Shown: positions 1 through 59,900 of the stretch, one piece after another
How the letters are laid out: each line of letters opens with the position of its first letter
Numbering within the stretch: the stretch's first letter is position 1
NCBI RefSeq assembly: GCF_036934945.1
Contig: NC_088238.1
Coordinates: forward strand, 63,777,037 to 63,841,036
Direction: 5' to 3'
Source: Oncorhynchus masou masou
Lineage: Eukaryota; Chordata; Actinopteri; Salmoniformes; Salmonidae
Length of the DNA stretch: 64,000 nucleotides
Program-made: the position numbers and the translations under genes
Notes under the pieces: model-generated
What the model saw: the letters and a program-made list of their open reading frames with translations, nothing else
What the model was told of the DNA's origin: nothing
Databases searched by the model: none

Positions 1-1765
1 ACAGTCTACACATCCAGCAGTAGTCTGGGTGGTTACAGTAACTATACATCCAGCAGTAGTCTGGGTGGTTACATTAACAGTCTACACATCCAGCAGTAGT
101 CAGGGTGGTTACAGTAACTACACATCCAGCAGTAGTCAGGGTGGTTACAGTAACTACACATCCAGCAGTAGTCAGGGTGGTTACAGTAACTACACATCCA
201 GCAGTAGTCAGGGTGGTTACAGTAACTACACATCCAGCAGTAGTCTGGGTGGTTACATTAACAGTCTACACATCCAGCAGTAGTCAGGGTGGTTACAGTA
301 ACTACACATCCAGCAGTAGTCAGGGTGGTTACAGTAACTACACATCCAGCAGTAGTCTGGGTGGTTACAGTAACTACACATCCTGCAGTAGTCTGGGTGG
401 TTACAGTAACAGTCTACACATCCAGCAGTAGTCTGGGTGGTTACAGTAACTATACATCCAGCAGTAGTCTGGGTGGTTACAGTAACTATATATCCAGCAG
501 TAGTCTGGATGGTTACAGTAACTATACATCCTGCAGTAGTCTGGGTGGTTACAGTAACTACACATCCAGCAGTAGTCTGGGTGGTTACAGTAACTATACA
601 TCCAGCAGTAGTCTGGGTGGTTACAGTAACTATACATCCAGCAGTAGTCTGGGTGGTTACAGTAACTATACATCCAGCAGTAGTCTGGGTGGTTACAGTA
701 ACTATACATCCAGCAGTAGTCTGGGTGGTTACAGTAACAGTCTATACATCCAGCAGTAGTCTGGGTGGTTACAGTAACTATACATCCAGCAGTAGTCTGG
801 GTGGTTACAGTAACTATACATCCAGCAGTAGTCTGGGTGGTTACAGTAACAGTCTATACATCCAGCAGGAGTCTGGGTAGTTACAGTAACTATACATCCA
901 GCAGTAGTCTGGTTGGTTACAGTAACTATACATCCAGCAGTAGTCTCGGTGGTTACAGTAACTATACATCCAGCAGTAGTCTGGTTGGTTACAGTAACTA
1001 TACATCCAGCAGTAGTCTGGGTGGTTACAGTAACTATACATCCTGCAGTAGTCTGGGTGGTTATAGTAACTATACATCCAGCAGTAGTCTGGGTGGTTAC
1101 AATAACTACACATCCTGCAGTAGTCTGGGTGGTTACAGTAACTATACATCCTGCAGTATTCTGGGTGGTTACAGTAACTACACATCCTGCAGTAGTCTGG
1201 GTGGTTACAGTAACTATACATCCTGCAGTAGTCTGGGTGGTTACAGTAACTATACATCCAGCAGTAGTCTGGGTGGTTACAGTAACAGTCTATAAATCCA
1301 GCAGTAGTCTGGGTGGTTACAGTAACTATACATCCTGCAGTAGTCTGGGTGGTTACAGTAACTATACATCCAGCAGTAGTCTGGGTGGTTACAGTAACAG
1401 TCTATACATCCAGCAGGAGTCTGGGTAGTTACAGTAACTATACATCCAGCAGTAGTCTGGTTGGTTACAGTAACTATACATCCAGCAGTAGTCTGGGTGG
1501 TTACAGTAACTATACATCCAGCAGTAGTCTGGTTGGTTACAGTAACTATACATCCAGCAGTAGTCTGGGTGGTTACAGTAACTATACATCCTGCAGTAGT
1601 CTGGGTGGTTATAGTAACTATACATCCAGCAGTAGTCTGGGTGGTTACAGTAACTACACATCCTGCAGTAGTCTGGGTGGTTACAGTAACTATACATCCT
1701 GCAGTATTCTGGGTGGTTACAGTAACTACACATCCTGCAGTAGTCTGGGTGGTTACAGTAACTAC
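1..1765. repeat. 36-bp minisatellite downstream of fbxw7
   Basis: Tandem 36-bp units containing GTAGTCTGGGTGGTTACAG, interspersed with occasional 40-bp variants in which AACTATACATCC becomes AACAGTCTACACATCC. The array is cut by the left window edge. Thirty-six is divisible by three and the units lack stops, so open frames appear on both strands, reading for example YTSSSSLGGYSN. They carry no recognisable domain. The array lies beyond the fbxw7 stop codon, in or past the 3' UTR. It has no visible similarity to the fbxw7 exons. About 548 bp is duplicated as a block (see findings). Confidence 0.95.
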
Positions 1766-2189
1766 ACTCAGTTTGACCTTTGGACGGACGGTCAGGAGGC
1801 CAGTTTGTCGCATGACCTTAGTGAGACCTCTCATGGATTCCTCCGGTCGCAGAAGATTCAAAGTTGGTCTTGGTACTGACTCTTCACCATACCAGTGTCC
1901 AGCAGTGTTTAATGGTCAGCAGGAAAATATGAGAGTTTGGTTCCGCAGGGACGTGTTGAGGAAATGGGTTCTGAATCGTCTCCTGGCTTGTGGTATATTG
2001 GTGTCTCCTATTAAAATGGCACTCAGTCTGACGTAGTCCTCTGTCAAACGACACCTTCTCCTCACCCCTTTCATCATCATTACAAGTTCTCCTTCCACCT
2101 ACGAGGATATTGGGTCCCTCTTTGGTTACCTCGCATCCTTATCCAATGACATCCTCTCCTGATGAAAGCACGTCGCCTCTTTGATGACA
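1766..2189. other. Unique sequence, probable fbxw7 3' UTR and downstream flank
   Basis: About 420 bp of non-repetitive sequence between the fbxw7 stop codon and the 36-bp array. In gene orientation it directly follows the TGA stop. I see no other gene in it. It is presumably the 3' UTR plus flank, inferred from position only. Confidence 0.5.
1908..1913 (-). promoter_or_regulatory. Candidate polyadenylation signal ATTAAA
   Basis: The plus strand reads TTTAAT here, which is ATTAAA on the gene strand, about 280 nt past the stop codon. ATTAAA is the commonest variant of AATAAA. No AATAAA was noticed between the stop and the 36-bp array. A six-base match can be chance, so this is only a candidate. 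Confidence 0.25.
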
Positions 2190-47899
<45,710 letters not shown>

Positions 47900-47997
47900 C
47901 TGGAATGGAACGAAACTGGAGGGACTGGACAGACGGAGAGAGAGAGAGAGAAAGGGAGATTTGAAAAGGAGAAAGGAAAGAGAGAGAGGAAAGTAGT
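47900..47997. other. Intron bases before exon w1
   Basis: About 100 bp of GA-rich, gene-strand CT-rich sequence (GAGAGAAAGGGAGATTTG and similar) between the exon w1 acceptor and the large right-hand array. No feature beyond the pyrimidine tract. Confidence 0.5.
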
Positions 47998-50900
47998 CCC
48001 CACAGTAGAGAGAGAGAGAGACGTTCTGCTCCCCACAGTAGAGAGAGAGAGAGACGTTCTGCTCCCCATAGTAGAGAGAGAGAGACGTTCTGCTCCCCAC
48101 AGTAGAGAGAGAGAGAGACGTTCTGCTCCCCACAGTAGAGAGAGAGAGAGACGTTCTGCTCCCCACAGTAGAGAGAGAGACGTTCTGCTCCCCACAGTAG
48201 AGAGAGAGACGTTCTGCTCCCCACAGTAGAGAGAGAGAGAGACGTTCTGCTCCCCACAGTAGAGAGAGAGAGAGACGTTCTGCTCCCCACAGTAGAGAGA
48301 GAGACGTTCTGCTCCCCACAGTAGAGAGAGAGAGACGTTCTGCTCCCCACAGTAGAGAGAGAGAGACGTTCTGCTCCCCACAGTAGAGAGAGAGAGACGT
48401 TCTGCTCCCCACAGTAGAGAGAGAGAGAGACGTTCTGCTCCCCACAGTAGAGAGAGAGACGTTCTGCTCCCCACAGTAGAGAGAGAGAGAGACGTTCTGC
48501 TCCCCACAGTAGAGAGAGAGAGAGACGTTCTGCTCCCCACAGTAGAGAGAGACGTTCTGCTCCCCACAGTCCCCAGAGAGAGAGAGACGTTCTGCTCCCC
48601 ACAGTAGAGAGAGAGACGTTCTGCTCCCCACAGTAGAGAGAGAGAGACGTTCTGCTCCCCACAGTAGAGAGAGAGACGTTCTGCTCCCCACAGTAGAGAG
48701 AGAGAGACGTTCTGCTCCCCACAGTAGAGAGAGAGACGTTCTGCTCCCCACAGTAGAGTAGAGAGAGACGTTCTGCTCCCCACAGTAGAGAGAGAGACGT
48801 TCTGCTCCCCACAGTAGAGAGAGAGACGTTCTGCTCCCCACAGTAGAGAGAGAGAGAGAGACGTTCTGCTCCCCACAGTAGAGAGAGAGAGACGTTCTGC
48901 TCCCCACAGTAGAGAGAGAGAGACGTTCTGCTCCCCACAGTAGAGAGAGAGAGACGTTCTGCTCCCCACACAGTAGAGAGAGACGTTCTGCTCCCCACAG
49001 TAGAGAGAGACGTTCTGCTCCCCACAGTAGAGAGAGACGTTCTGCTCCCCACAGTAGAGAGAGAGAGAGACGTTCTGCTCCCCACAGTAGAGAGAGAGAC
49101 ATTCTGCTCCCCACAGTAGAGAGAGAGAGACGTTCTGCTCCCCACAGTAGAGAGAGAGAGACGTTCTGCTCCCCACAGTAGAGAGAGAGACGTTCTGCTC
49201 CCCACAGTAGAGAGAGAGAGACGTTCTGCTCCCCACAGTAGAGAGAGAGAGACGTTCTGCTCCCCACAGTAGAGAGAGAGACGTTCTGCTCCCCACAGTA
49301 GAGAGAGAGAGACGTTCTGCTCCCCACAGTAGAGAGAGAGAGACGTTCTGCTCCCCACAGTAGAGAGAGAGAGAGACGTTCTGCTCCCCACAGTAGAGAG
49401 AGAGACGTTCTGCTCCCCACACAAGAGAGAGAGAGAGAGACGTTCTGCTCCCCACAGTAGAGAGACGTTCTGCTCCCCACAGAGAGACGTTCTGCTCCCC
49501 ACAGTAGAGAGAGAGACGTTCTGCTCCCCACAGTAGAGAGAGAGAGACGTTCTGCTCCCCACAGTAGAGAGAGAGACGTTCTGCTCCCCACAGTAGAGAG
49601 AGAGAGACGTTCTGCTCCCCACAGTAGAGAGAGAGAGAGACGTTCTGCTCCCCACAGTAGAGAGAGAGAGAGACGTTCTGCTCCCCACAGTAGAGAGAGA
49701 GAGACGTTCTGCTCCCCACAGTAGAGAGAGAGACGTTCTGCTCCCCACAGTAGAGAGAGAGACGTTCTGCTCCCCACAGTAGAGAGAGAGACGTTCTGCT
49801 CCCCACAGTAGAGAGAGAGAGACGTTCTGCTCCCCACAGTAGAGAGAGAGACGTTCTGCTCCCCACAGTAGAGAGAGAGAGACGTTCTGCTCCCCACAGT
49901 AGAGACGTTCTGCTCCCCACAGTAGAGAGACGTTCTGCTCCCCACAGTAGAGAGAGAGAGAGACGTTCTGCTCCCCACAGTAGAGAGAGAGACGTTCTGC
50001 TCCCCACAGTAGAGAGAGAGCGTTCTGCTCCCCACAGTAGAGAGAGAGACGTTCTGCTCCCCACAGTAGAGAGAGACGTTCTGCTCCCCACAGTAGAGAG
50101 AGAGACGTTCTGCTCCCCACAGTAGAGAGAGAGAGAGACGTTCTGCTCCCCACAGTAGAGAGAGAGAGACGTCTGCTCCCCACTGCTCTCCCCACAGTAG
50201 AGAGAGAGAGACGTTCTGCTCCCCACAGTAGAGAGAGAGACGTTCTGCTCCCCACAGTAGAGAGAGAGAGACGTTCTGCTCCCCACAGTAGAGAGAGAGA
50301 GAGACGTTCTGCTCCCCACAGTAGAGAGAGAGAGAGAGACGTTCTGCTCCCCACAGTAGAGAGAGAGAGACGTTCTGCTCCCCACAGTAGAGAGAGACGT
50401 TCTGCTCCCCACAGTAGAGAGAGAGACGTTCTGCTCCCCACAGTAGAGAGAGAGACGTTCTGCTCCCCACAGTAGAGAGAGAGAGAGACGTTCTGCTCCC
50501 CACAGTAGAGAGAGAGAGACGTTCTGCTCCCCACAGTAGAGAGAGAGACGTTCTGCTCCCCACAGTAGAGAGAGAGACGTTCTGCTCCCCACAGTAGAGA
50601 GAGAGAGACGTTCTGCTCCCCACAGTAGAGAGAGAGAGACGTTCTGCTCCCCACAGTAGAGAGAGAGAGACGTTCTGCTCCCCACAGTAGAGAGAGAGAG
50701 ACGTTCTGCTCCCCACAGTAGAGAGAGAGAGACGTTCTGCTCCCCACAGTAGAGAGAGAGAGACGTTCTGCTCCCCACAGTAGAAGAGAGAGACGTTCTG
50801 CTCCCCACAGTAGAGAGAGACGTTCTGCTCCCCACAGTAGAGAGAGAGACGTTCTGCTCCCCACAGTAGAGAGAGAGAGACGTTCTGCTCCCCACAGTAG

Positions 50901-53900
50901 AGAGAGAGAGACGTTCTGCTCCCCACAGTAGAGAGAGAGACGTTCTGCTCCCCACAGTAGAGAGAGACGTTCTGCTCCCCACAGTAGAGAGAGAGAGACG
51001 TTCTGCTCCCCACAGTAGAGAGAGAGACGTTCTGCTCCCCACAGTAGAGAGAGAGAGACGTTCTGCTCCCCACAGTAGAGAGAGAGACGTTCTGCTCCCC
51101 ACAGTAGAGAGAGAGAGACGTTCTGCTCCCCACAGTAGAGAGAGACGTTCTGCTCCCCACAGTAGAGAGAGAGAGAGCGTTCTGCTCCCCACAGTAGAGA
51201 GAGAGAGACGTTCTGCTCCCCACAGTAGAGAGAGAGAGACGTTCTGCTCCCCACAGTAGAGAGAGAGAGACGTTCTGCTCCCCACAGTAGAGAGAGAGAC
51301 GTTCTGCTCCCCACAGTAGAGTAGAGAGAGACGTTCTGCTCCCCACAGTAGAGAGAGAGAGAGACGTTCTGCTCCCCACAGTAGAGAGAGAGACGTTCTG
51401 CTCCCCACAGTAGAGAGAGAGACGTTCTGCTCCCCACAGTAGAGAGAGAGAGACGTTCTGCTCCCCACAGTAGAGAGAGACGTTCTGCTCCCCACAGTAG
51501 AGAGAGAGAGACGTTCTGCTCCCCACAGTAGAGAGAGAGAGACGTTCTGCTCCCCACAGTAGAGAGAGAGACGTTCTGCTCCCCACAGTAGAGAGAGAGA
51601 GACGTTCTGCTCCCCACAGTAGAGAGAGAGAGACGTTCTGCTCCCCACAGTAGAGAGAGTAGAGACGTTCTGCTCCCCACAGTAGAGAGAGAGACGTTCT
51701 GCTCCCCACAGTAGAGTAGAGACGTTCTGAGAGAGAGACGTTCTGCTCCCCACAGTAGAGAGAGAGAGACGTTCTGCTCCCCACAGTAGAGAGAGAGAGA
51801 GAGACGTTCTGCTCCCCACAGTAGAGAGAGAGACGTTCTGCTCCCCACAGTAGAGAGAGAGAGACGTTCTGCTCCCCACAGTAGAGAGAGAGAGACGTTC
51901 TGCTCCCCACAGTAAAGAGAGAGAGACGTTCTGCTCCCCACAGTAGAGAGAGAGACGTTCTGCTCCCCACAGTAGAGAGAGAGAGACGTTCTGCTCCCCA
52001 CAGTAGAGAGAGAGACGTTCTGCTCCCCACAGTAGAGAGAGAGAGAGACGTTCTGCTCCCCACAGTAGAGAGAGAGAGACGTTCTGCTCCCCACAGTAGA
52101 GAGAGAGAGACGTTCTGCTCCCCACAGTAGAGAGAGAGACGTTCTGCTCCCCACAGTAGAGAGAGAGAGACGTTCTGCTCCCCACAGTAGAGAGAGAGAC
52201 GTTCTGCTCCCCACAGTAGAGAGAGAGACGTTCTGCTCCCCACAGAGAGTAGAGAGAGAGACGTTCTGCTCCCCACAGTAGAGAGAGAGACGTTCTGCTC
52301 CCCACAGTAGAGAGAGACGTTCTGCTCCCCACAGTAGAGAGAGACGTTCTGCTCCCCACAGTAGAGAGAGAGACGTTCTGCTCCCCACAGTAGAGAGAGA
52401 GACGTTCTGCTCCCCACAGTAGAGAGAGAGAGACGTTCTGCTCCCCACAGTAGAGAGAGAGACGTTCTGCTCCCCACAGTAGAGAGAGAGACGTTCTGCT
52501 CCCCACAGTAGAGAGAGAGAGACGTTCTGCTCCCCCACAGTCCCCACAGAGAGAGAGAGACGTTCTGCTCCCCACAGTAGAGAGAGAGAGACGTTCTGCT
52601 CCCCACAGTAGAGAGAGAGAGACGTTCTGCTCCCCACAGTAGAGAGAGACGTTCTGCTCCCCACAGTAGAGAGAGAGAGACGTTCTGCTCCCCACAGTAG
52701 AGAGAGAGACGTTCTGCTCCCCACAGTAGAGAGAGAGAGACGTTCTGCTCCCCACAGTAGAGAGAGAGAGAGACGTTCTGCTCCCCACAGTAGAGAGAGA
52801 GACGTTCTGCTCCCCACAGTAGAGAGAGAGAGACGTTCTGCTCCCCACAGTAGAGAGAGAGACGTTCTGCTCCCCACAGTAGAGAGAGAGACGTTCTGCT
52901 CCCCACAGTAGAGAGAGAGACGTTCTGCTCCCCACAGCAGAGAGAGAGAGACGTTCTGCTCCCCACAGAGAGAGACGTTCTGCTCCCCACAGTAGAGAGA
53001 GACGTTCTGCTCCCCACAGTAGAGAGAGAGAGACGTTCTGCTCCCCACAGTAGAGAGAGAGACGTTCTGCTCCCCACAGTAGAGAGAGAGACGTTCTGCT
53101 CCCCACAGTAGAGAGAGAGAGACGTTCTGCTCCCCACAGTAGAGAGAGAGAGACGTTCTGCTCCCCACAGTAGAGAGAGAGACGTTCTGCTCCCCACAGT
53201 AGAGAGAGAGACGTTCTGCTCCCCACAGTAGAGAGAGAGAGACGTTCTGCTCCCCACAGTAGAGCTCCCCACAGAGAGAGAGACGTTCTGCTCCCCACAG
53301 TAGAGAGAGAGACGTTCTGCTCCCCACAGTAGAGAGAGAGAGACGTTCTGCTCCCCACAGTAGAGAGAGACGTTCTGCTCCCCACAGTAGAGACGTTCTG
53401 CTCCCCACAGTAGAGAGAGAGAGAGACGTTCTGCTCCCCACAGTAGAGAGAGAGAGACGTTCTGCTCCCCACAGTAGAGAGAGAGACGTTCTGCTCCCCA
53501 CAGTAGAGAGAGAGACGTTCTGCTCCCCACAGTAGAGAGACGTTCTGCTCCCCACAGTAGAGAGAGAGAGACGTTCTGCTCCCCACAGTAGAGAGAGAGA
53601 GACGTTCTGCTCCCCACAGTAGAGAGAGAGAGAGACGTTCTGCTCCCCACAGTAGAGAGAGAGAGACGTTCTGCTCCCCACAGTAGAGACGTTCTGCTCC
53701 CCACAGTAGAGAGAGAGACGTTCTGCTCCCCACAGTAGAGAGAGAGACGTTCTGCTCCCCACAGTAGAGAGAGAGAGAGACGTTCTGCTCCCCACAGTAG
53801 AGAGAGAGAGACGTTCTGCTCCCCACAGTAGAGAGAGAGAGACGTTCTGCTCCCCACAGTAGAGAGAGAGACGTTCTGCTCCCCACAGTAGAGAGAGAGA

Positions 53901-56900
53901 GACGTTCTGCTCCCCACAGTAGAGAGAGAGAGACGTTCTGCTCCCCACAGTAGAGAGAGAGAGACGTTCTGCTCCCCACAGTAGAGAGAGAGAGACGTTC
54001 TGCTCCCCACAGTAGAGAGAGAGAGACGTTCTGCTCCCCACAGTAGAGAGAGAGAGACGTTCTGCTCCCCACAGTAGAGAGAGAGAGACGTTCTGCTCCC
54101 CACAGTAAAGAGAGAGAGAGAGAGACGTTCTGCTCCCCACAGTAGAGAGAGAGACGTTCTGCTCCCCACAGTAGAGAGAGAGACGTTCTGCTCCCCACAG
54201 TAGAGAGAGAGAGGCGTTCTGCTCCCCACAGTAGAGAGAGAGAGACGTTCTGCTCCCCACAGAGAGAGACGTTCTGCTCCCCACAGTAGAGAGAGAGACG
54301 TTCTGCTCCCCACAGTAGAGAGAGAGAGACGTTCTGCTCCCCACAGTAGAGAGAGAGACGTTCTGCTCCCCACAGTAGAGAGAGAGAGAGACGTTCTGCT
54401 CCCCACAGTAGAGAGAGAGAGACGTTCTGCTCCCCACAGTAGAGAGAGAGACGTTCTGCTCCCCACAGTAGAGAGAGAGACGTTCTGCTCCCCACAGTAG
54501 AGAGAGAGACGTTCTGCTCCCCACAGTAGAGAGAGAGACGTTCTGCTCCCCACAGTAGAGAGAGAGAGAGACGTTCTGCTCCCCACAGTAGAGAGAGAGA
54601 CGTTCTGCTCCCCACAGTAGAGAGAGAGACGTTCTGCTCCCCACAGTAGAGAGAGCTCCCCACAGAGAGACGTTCTGCTCCCCACAGTAGAGAGAGAGAG
54701 AGACGTTCTGCTCCCCACAGTAGAGAGAGAGCTCCCCACAGTAGAGACGTTCTGCTCCCCACAGTAGAGAGAGAGAGACGTTCTGCTCCCCACAGTAGAG
54801 AGAGAGAGACGTTCTGCTCCCCACAGTAGAGAGAGAGACGTTCTGCTCCCCACAGTAGAGAGAGAGACGTTCTGCTCCCCACAGTAGAGAGAGAGACGTT
54901 CTGCTCCCCACAGTAGAGAGAGAGCTCCCCACAGAGAGACGTTCTGCTCCCCACAGTAGAGAGAGAGACGTTCTGCTCCCCACAGTAGAGAGAGAGACGT
55001 TCTGCTCCCCACAGTAGAGAGAGAGAGACGTTCTGCTCCCCACAGTAGAGAGAGAGACGTTCTGCTCCCCACAGTAGAGAGAGAGAGACGTTCTGCTCCC
55101 CACAGTAGAGAGAGAGAGAGACGTTCTGCTCCCCACAGTAGAGAGAGAGACGTTCTGCTCCCCACAGTAGAGAGAGAGAGAGACGTTCTGCTCCCCACAG
55201 TAGAGAGAGAGACGTTCTGCTCCCCACAGTAGAGAGAGAGACGTTCTGCTCCCCACAGTAGAGAGAGAGACGTTCTGCTCCCCACAGTAGAGAGAGAGAG
55301 ACGTTCTGCTCCCCACAGTAGAGAGAGAGAGACGTTCTGCTCCCCACAGTAGAGAGACGTTCTGCTCCCACAGTACAGAGAGAGACGTTCTGCTCCCCAC
55401 AGTAGAGAGAGAGAGACGTTCTGCTCCCCACAGTAGAGAGAGAGACGTTCTGCTCCCCACAGTAGAGAGAGAGAGAGACGTTCTGCTCCCCACAGTAGAG
55501 AGAGAGAGACGTTCTGCTCCCCACAGTAGAGAGAGAGACGTTCTGCTCCCCACAGTAGAGAGAGACGTTCTGCTCCCCACAGTAGAGAGAGAGACGTTCT
55601 GCTCCCCACAGTAGAGAGAGAGACGTTCTGCTCCCCACAGTCCCCACAGTAGAGAGAGAGAGAGACGTTCTGCTCCCCACAGTAGAGAGAGAGAGACGTT
55701 CTGCTCCCCACAGTAGAGAGAGAGACGTTCTGCTCCCCACAGTAGAGAGAGAGACGTTCTGCTCCCCACAGTAGAGAGAGAGAGTCGTTCTGCTCCCCAC
55801 TGTAGAGAGAGAGACGTTCTGCTCCCCACAGTAGAGAGAGAGAGACGTTCTGCTCCCCACAGTAGAGAGAGAGACGTTCTGCTCCCCCACAGTAGAGTTC
55901 TGCTCCCCACAGAGAGAGAGACGTTCTGCTCCCCACAGTAGAGAGAGAGACGTTCTGCTCCCCACAGTAGAGAGAGAGAGAGACGTTCTGCTCCCCACAG
56001 TAGAGAGAGAGAGACGTTCTGCTCCCCACAGTAGAGAGAGAGAGACGTTCTGCTCCCCACAGTAGAGAGAGAGACGTTCTGCTCCCCACAGTAGAGAGAG
56101 AGAGACGTTCTGCTCCCCACAGTAGAGAGAGAGAGAGACGTTCTGCTCCCCACACAGAGAGAGAGACGTTCTGCTCCCCACAGTAGAGAGAGAGAGACGT
56201 TCTGCTCCCCACAGTAGAGAGAGACGTTCTGCTCCCCACAGTAGAGAGAGAGACGTTCTGCTCCCCCACAGAGAGAGAGACGTTCTGCTCCCCACAGTAG
56301 AGAGAGAGACGTTCTGCTCCCCACAGTAGAGAGAGAGACGTTCTGCTCCCCACAGTAGAGAGAGAGACGCTGCTCCCACAGTAGAGAGAGAGAGACGTTC
56401 TGCTCCCCACAGTAGAGAGAGAGAGACGTTCTGCTCCCCACAGTAGAGAGAGAGAGACGTTCTGCTCCCCACAGTAGAGAGAGAGAGACGTTCTGCTCCC
56501 CACAGTAAAGAGAGAGAGACGTTCTGCTCCCCACAGTAGAGAGAGAGAGAGACGTTCTGCTCCCCACAGTAGAGAGAGAGAGGCGTTCTGCTCCCCACAG
56601 TAGAGAGAGAGAGACGTTCTGCTCCCCACAGTAGAGAGAGAGACGTTCTGCTCCCCACAGTAGAGAGACGTTCTGCTCCCCACAGTAGAGAGAGACGTTC
56701 TGCTCCCCACAGTAGAGAGAGACGTTCTGCTCCCCACAGTAGAGAGAGAGAGACGTTCTGCTCCCCACAGTAGAGAGAGACGTTCTGCTCCCCACAGTAG
56801 AGAGAGAGAGACGTTCTGCTCCCCACAGTAGAGAGAGAGAGACGTTCTGCTCCCCACAGAGAGAGAGACGTTCTGCTCCCCACAGTAGAGAGAGGCGTTC

Positions 56901-59900
56901 TGCTCCCCACAGTAGAGAGAGAGAGACGTTCTGCTCCCCACAGTAAAGAGAGAGAGAGAGACGTTCTGCTCCCCACAGTAGAGAGAGAGACGTTCTGCTC
57001 CCCACAGTAGAGAGAGAGAGAAGTTCTGCTCCCCACAGTAGAGAGAGACGTTCTGCTCCCCACAGTAGAGAGAGAGACGTTCTGCTCCCCACAGTAGAGA
57101 GAGAGAGACGTTCTGCTCCCCACAGTAGAGAGAGAGACGTTCTGCTCCCCACAGTAGAGAGAGAGACGTTCTGCTCCCCACAGCAGAGAGAGAGAGACGT
57201 TCTGCTCCCCACAGTAGAGAGAGAGAGAGACGTTCTGCTCCCCACAGTAGAGAGAGAGAGACGATCTGCTCCCCACAGTAGAGAGAGAGACGATCTGCTC
57301 CCCACAGTAGAGAGAGAGACGGTCTGCTCCCCACAGTAGAGAGAGAGACGTTCTGCTCCCCACAGTAGAGAGAGAGACGTTCTGCTCCCCACAGTAGAGA
57401 GAGACGTTCTGCTCCCCACAGTAGAGAGAGAGAGACGTTCTGCTCCCCACAGTAGAGAGAGAGAGACGTTCTGCTCCCCACAGTAGAGAGAGAGACGTTC
57501 TGCTCCCCACAGTAGAGAGAGAGACGTTCTGCTCCCCACAGTAGAGAGAGAGAGACGTTCTGCTCCCCACAGTAGAGAGAGAGAGACGTTCTGCTCCCCA
57601 CAGTAGAGAGAGAGAGAGAGACGTTCTGCTCCCCACAGTAGAGAGAGAGACGTTCTGCTCCCCACAGTAGAGAGAGAGAGACGTTCTGCTCCCCACAGTA
57701 GAGAGAGAGACGTTCTGCTCCCCACAGTAGAGAGAGAGAGACGTTCTGCTCCCCACAGTAGAGAGAGAGACGTTCTGCTCCCCACAGTAGACGTTCTGAG
57801 AGAGACGTTCTGCTCCCCACAGTAGAGAGAGAGAGACGTTCTGCTCCCCACAGTAGAGAGAGACGTTCTGCTCCCCACAGTAGAGAGAGAGAGACGTTCT
57901 GCTCCCCACAGTAGAGAGAGAGCGTTCTGCTCCCCACAGTAGAGAGAGAGACGTTCTGCTCCCCACAGTAGAGAGAGAGAGAGACGTTCTGCTCCCCACA
58001 GTAGAGACGAGAGAGAGACGTTCTGCTCCCCACAGTAGAGAGAGAGAGACGTTCTGCTCCCCACAGTAGAGAGAGAGAGACGTTCTGCTCCCCACAGTAG
58101 AGAGAGAGCGTTCTGCTCCCCACAGTAGAGAGAGAGAGACGTTCTGCTCCCCACAGTAGAGAGAGAGACGTTCTGCTCCCCACAGTAGAGAGAGAGAGAC
58201 GTTCTGCTCCCCACAGTAGAGAGAGAGAGACGTTCTGCTCCCCACAGTAGAGAGAGACGTTCTGCTCCCCACAGTAGAGAGAGAGACGTTCTGCTCCCCA
58301 CAGTAGAGAGAGAGAGACGTTCTGCTCCCCACAGTAGAGAGAGAGAGACGTTCTGCTCCCCACAGTAGAGAGAGACGTTCTGCTCCCCACAGTAGACAGA
58401 GAGAGAGACGTTCTGCTCCCCACAGTAGAGAGAGAGAGACGCGTTCTGCTCCCCACAGTAGAGAGAGAGACGTTCTGCTCCCCACAGTAGAGAGAGACGT
58501 TCTGCTCCCCACAGTAGAGAGAGAGAGAGACGTTCTGCTCCCCACAGTAGAGAGAGAGAGACGTTCTGCTCCCCACAGTAGAGAGAGAGACGTTCTGCTC
58601 CCCCACAGTAGAGAGAGAGAGACGTTCTGCTCCCCACAGTAAAGAGAGAGAGAGAGACGCGTTCTGCTCCCCACAGTAGAGAGAGAGACGTTCTGCTCCC
58701 CACAGTAGAGAGAGAGTTCTGCTCCCCACACGAGAGAGAGACGTTCTGCTCCCCACAGAGAGAGAGAGACGTTCTGCTCCCCACAGTAGAGAGAGAGAGA
58801 CGTTCTGCTCCCCACAGTAGAGAGAGAGAGAGACGTTCTGCTCCCCACAGTAGAGAGAGAGACGTTCAGCTCCCCACAGTAGAGAGAGAGACGGTCTGCT
58901 CCCCACAGTAGAGAGAGAGAGACGTTCTGCTCCCCACAGTAGAGAGAGAGAGACGTTCTGCTCCCCACAGTAGAGAGAGACGTTCTGCTCCCCACAGTAG
59001 AGAGAGAGAGAGACGTTCTGCTCCCCACAGTAGAGAGAGACGTTCTGCTCCCCACAGTAGAGAGAGAGACGTTCTGCTCCCCACAGTAGAGAGAGAGAGA
59101 CGTTCTGCTCCCCACAGTAGAGAGAGAGAGACGTTCTGCTCCCCACAGTAGAGAGAGAGAGACGTTCTGCTCCCCACAGTAGAGAGAGAGAGACGTTCTG
59201 CTCCCCACAGTAGAGAGAGAGACGTTCTGCTCCCCACAGTAGAGAGAGAGAGACGTTCTGCTCCCCACAGTAGAGAGAGAGACGTTCTGCTCCCCACAGT
59301 AGAGAGAGAGAGACGTTCTGCTCCCCACAGTAGAGAGAGAGAGAGACGTTCTGCTCCCCACAGTAGAGAGAGAGAGACGTTCTGCTCCCCACAGTAGAGA
59401 GAGAGAGAGACGTTCTGCTCCCCACAGTAGAGAGAGAGAGAGACGTTCTGCTCCCCACAGTAGAGAGAGAGAGACGTTCTGCTCCCCACAGTAAAGAGAG
59501 AGAGAGACGTTCTGCTCCCCACAGTAGAGAGAGACGTTCTGCTCCCCACAGTAGAGAGAGACGTTCTGCTCCCCACAGTAGAGAGAGAGAGAGACGTTCT
59601 GCTCCCCACAGTAGAGAGAGAGACGTTCTGCTCCCCACAGTAGAGAGAGAGACGTTCTGCTCCCCACAGTAGAGAGACGTTCTGCTCCCCACAGTAGAGA
59701 GAGAGAGAGACGTTCTGCTCCCCACAGTAGAGAGAGAGACGTTCTGCTCCCCACAGTAGAGAGAGAGAGACGTTCTGCTCCCCACAGTAGAGAGAGAGAG
59801 ACGTTCTGCTCCCCACAGTAGAGAGAGAGAGACGTTCTGCTCCCCACAGTAGAGAGAGAGACGTTCTGCTCCCCACAGTAGAGAGAGAGAGACGTTCTGC

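Noticed and set aside
29..1879. Silk- or adhesin-like repetitive protein (YTSSSSLGGYSN repeats)
   Set aside because: A 36-bp unit open on both strands, no signal peptide or flanking unique domain, and located beyond the 3' end of fbxw7.
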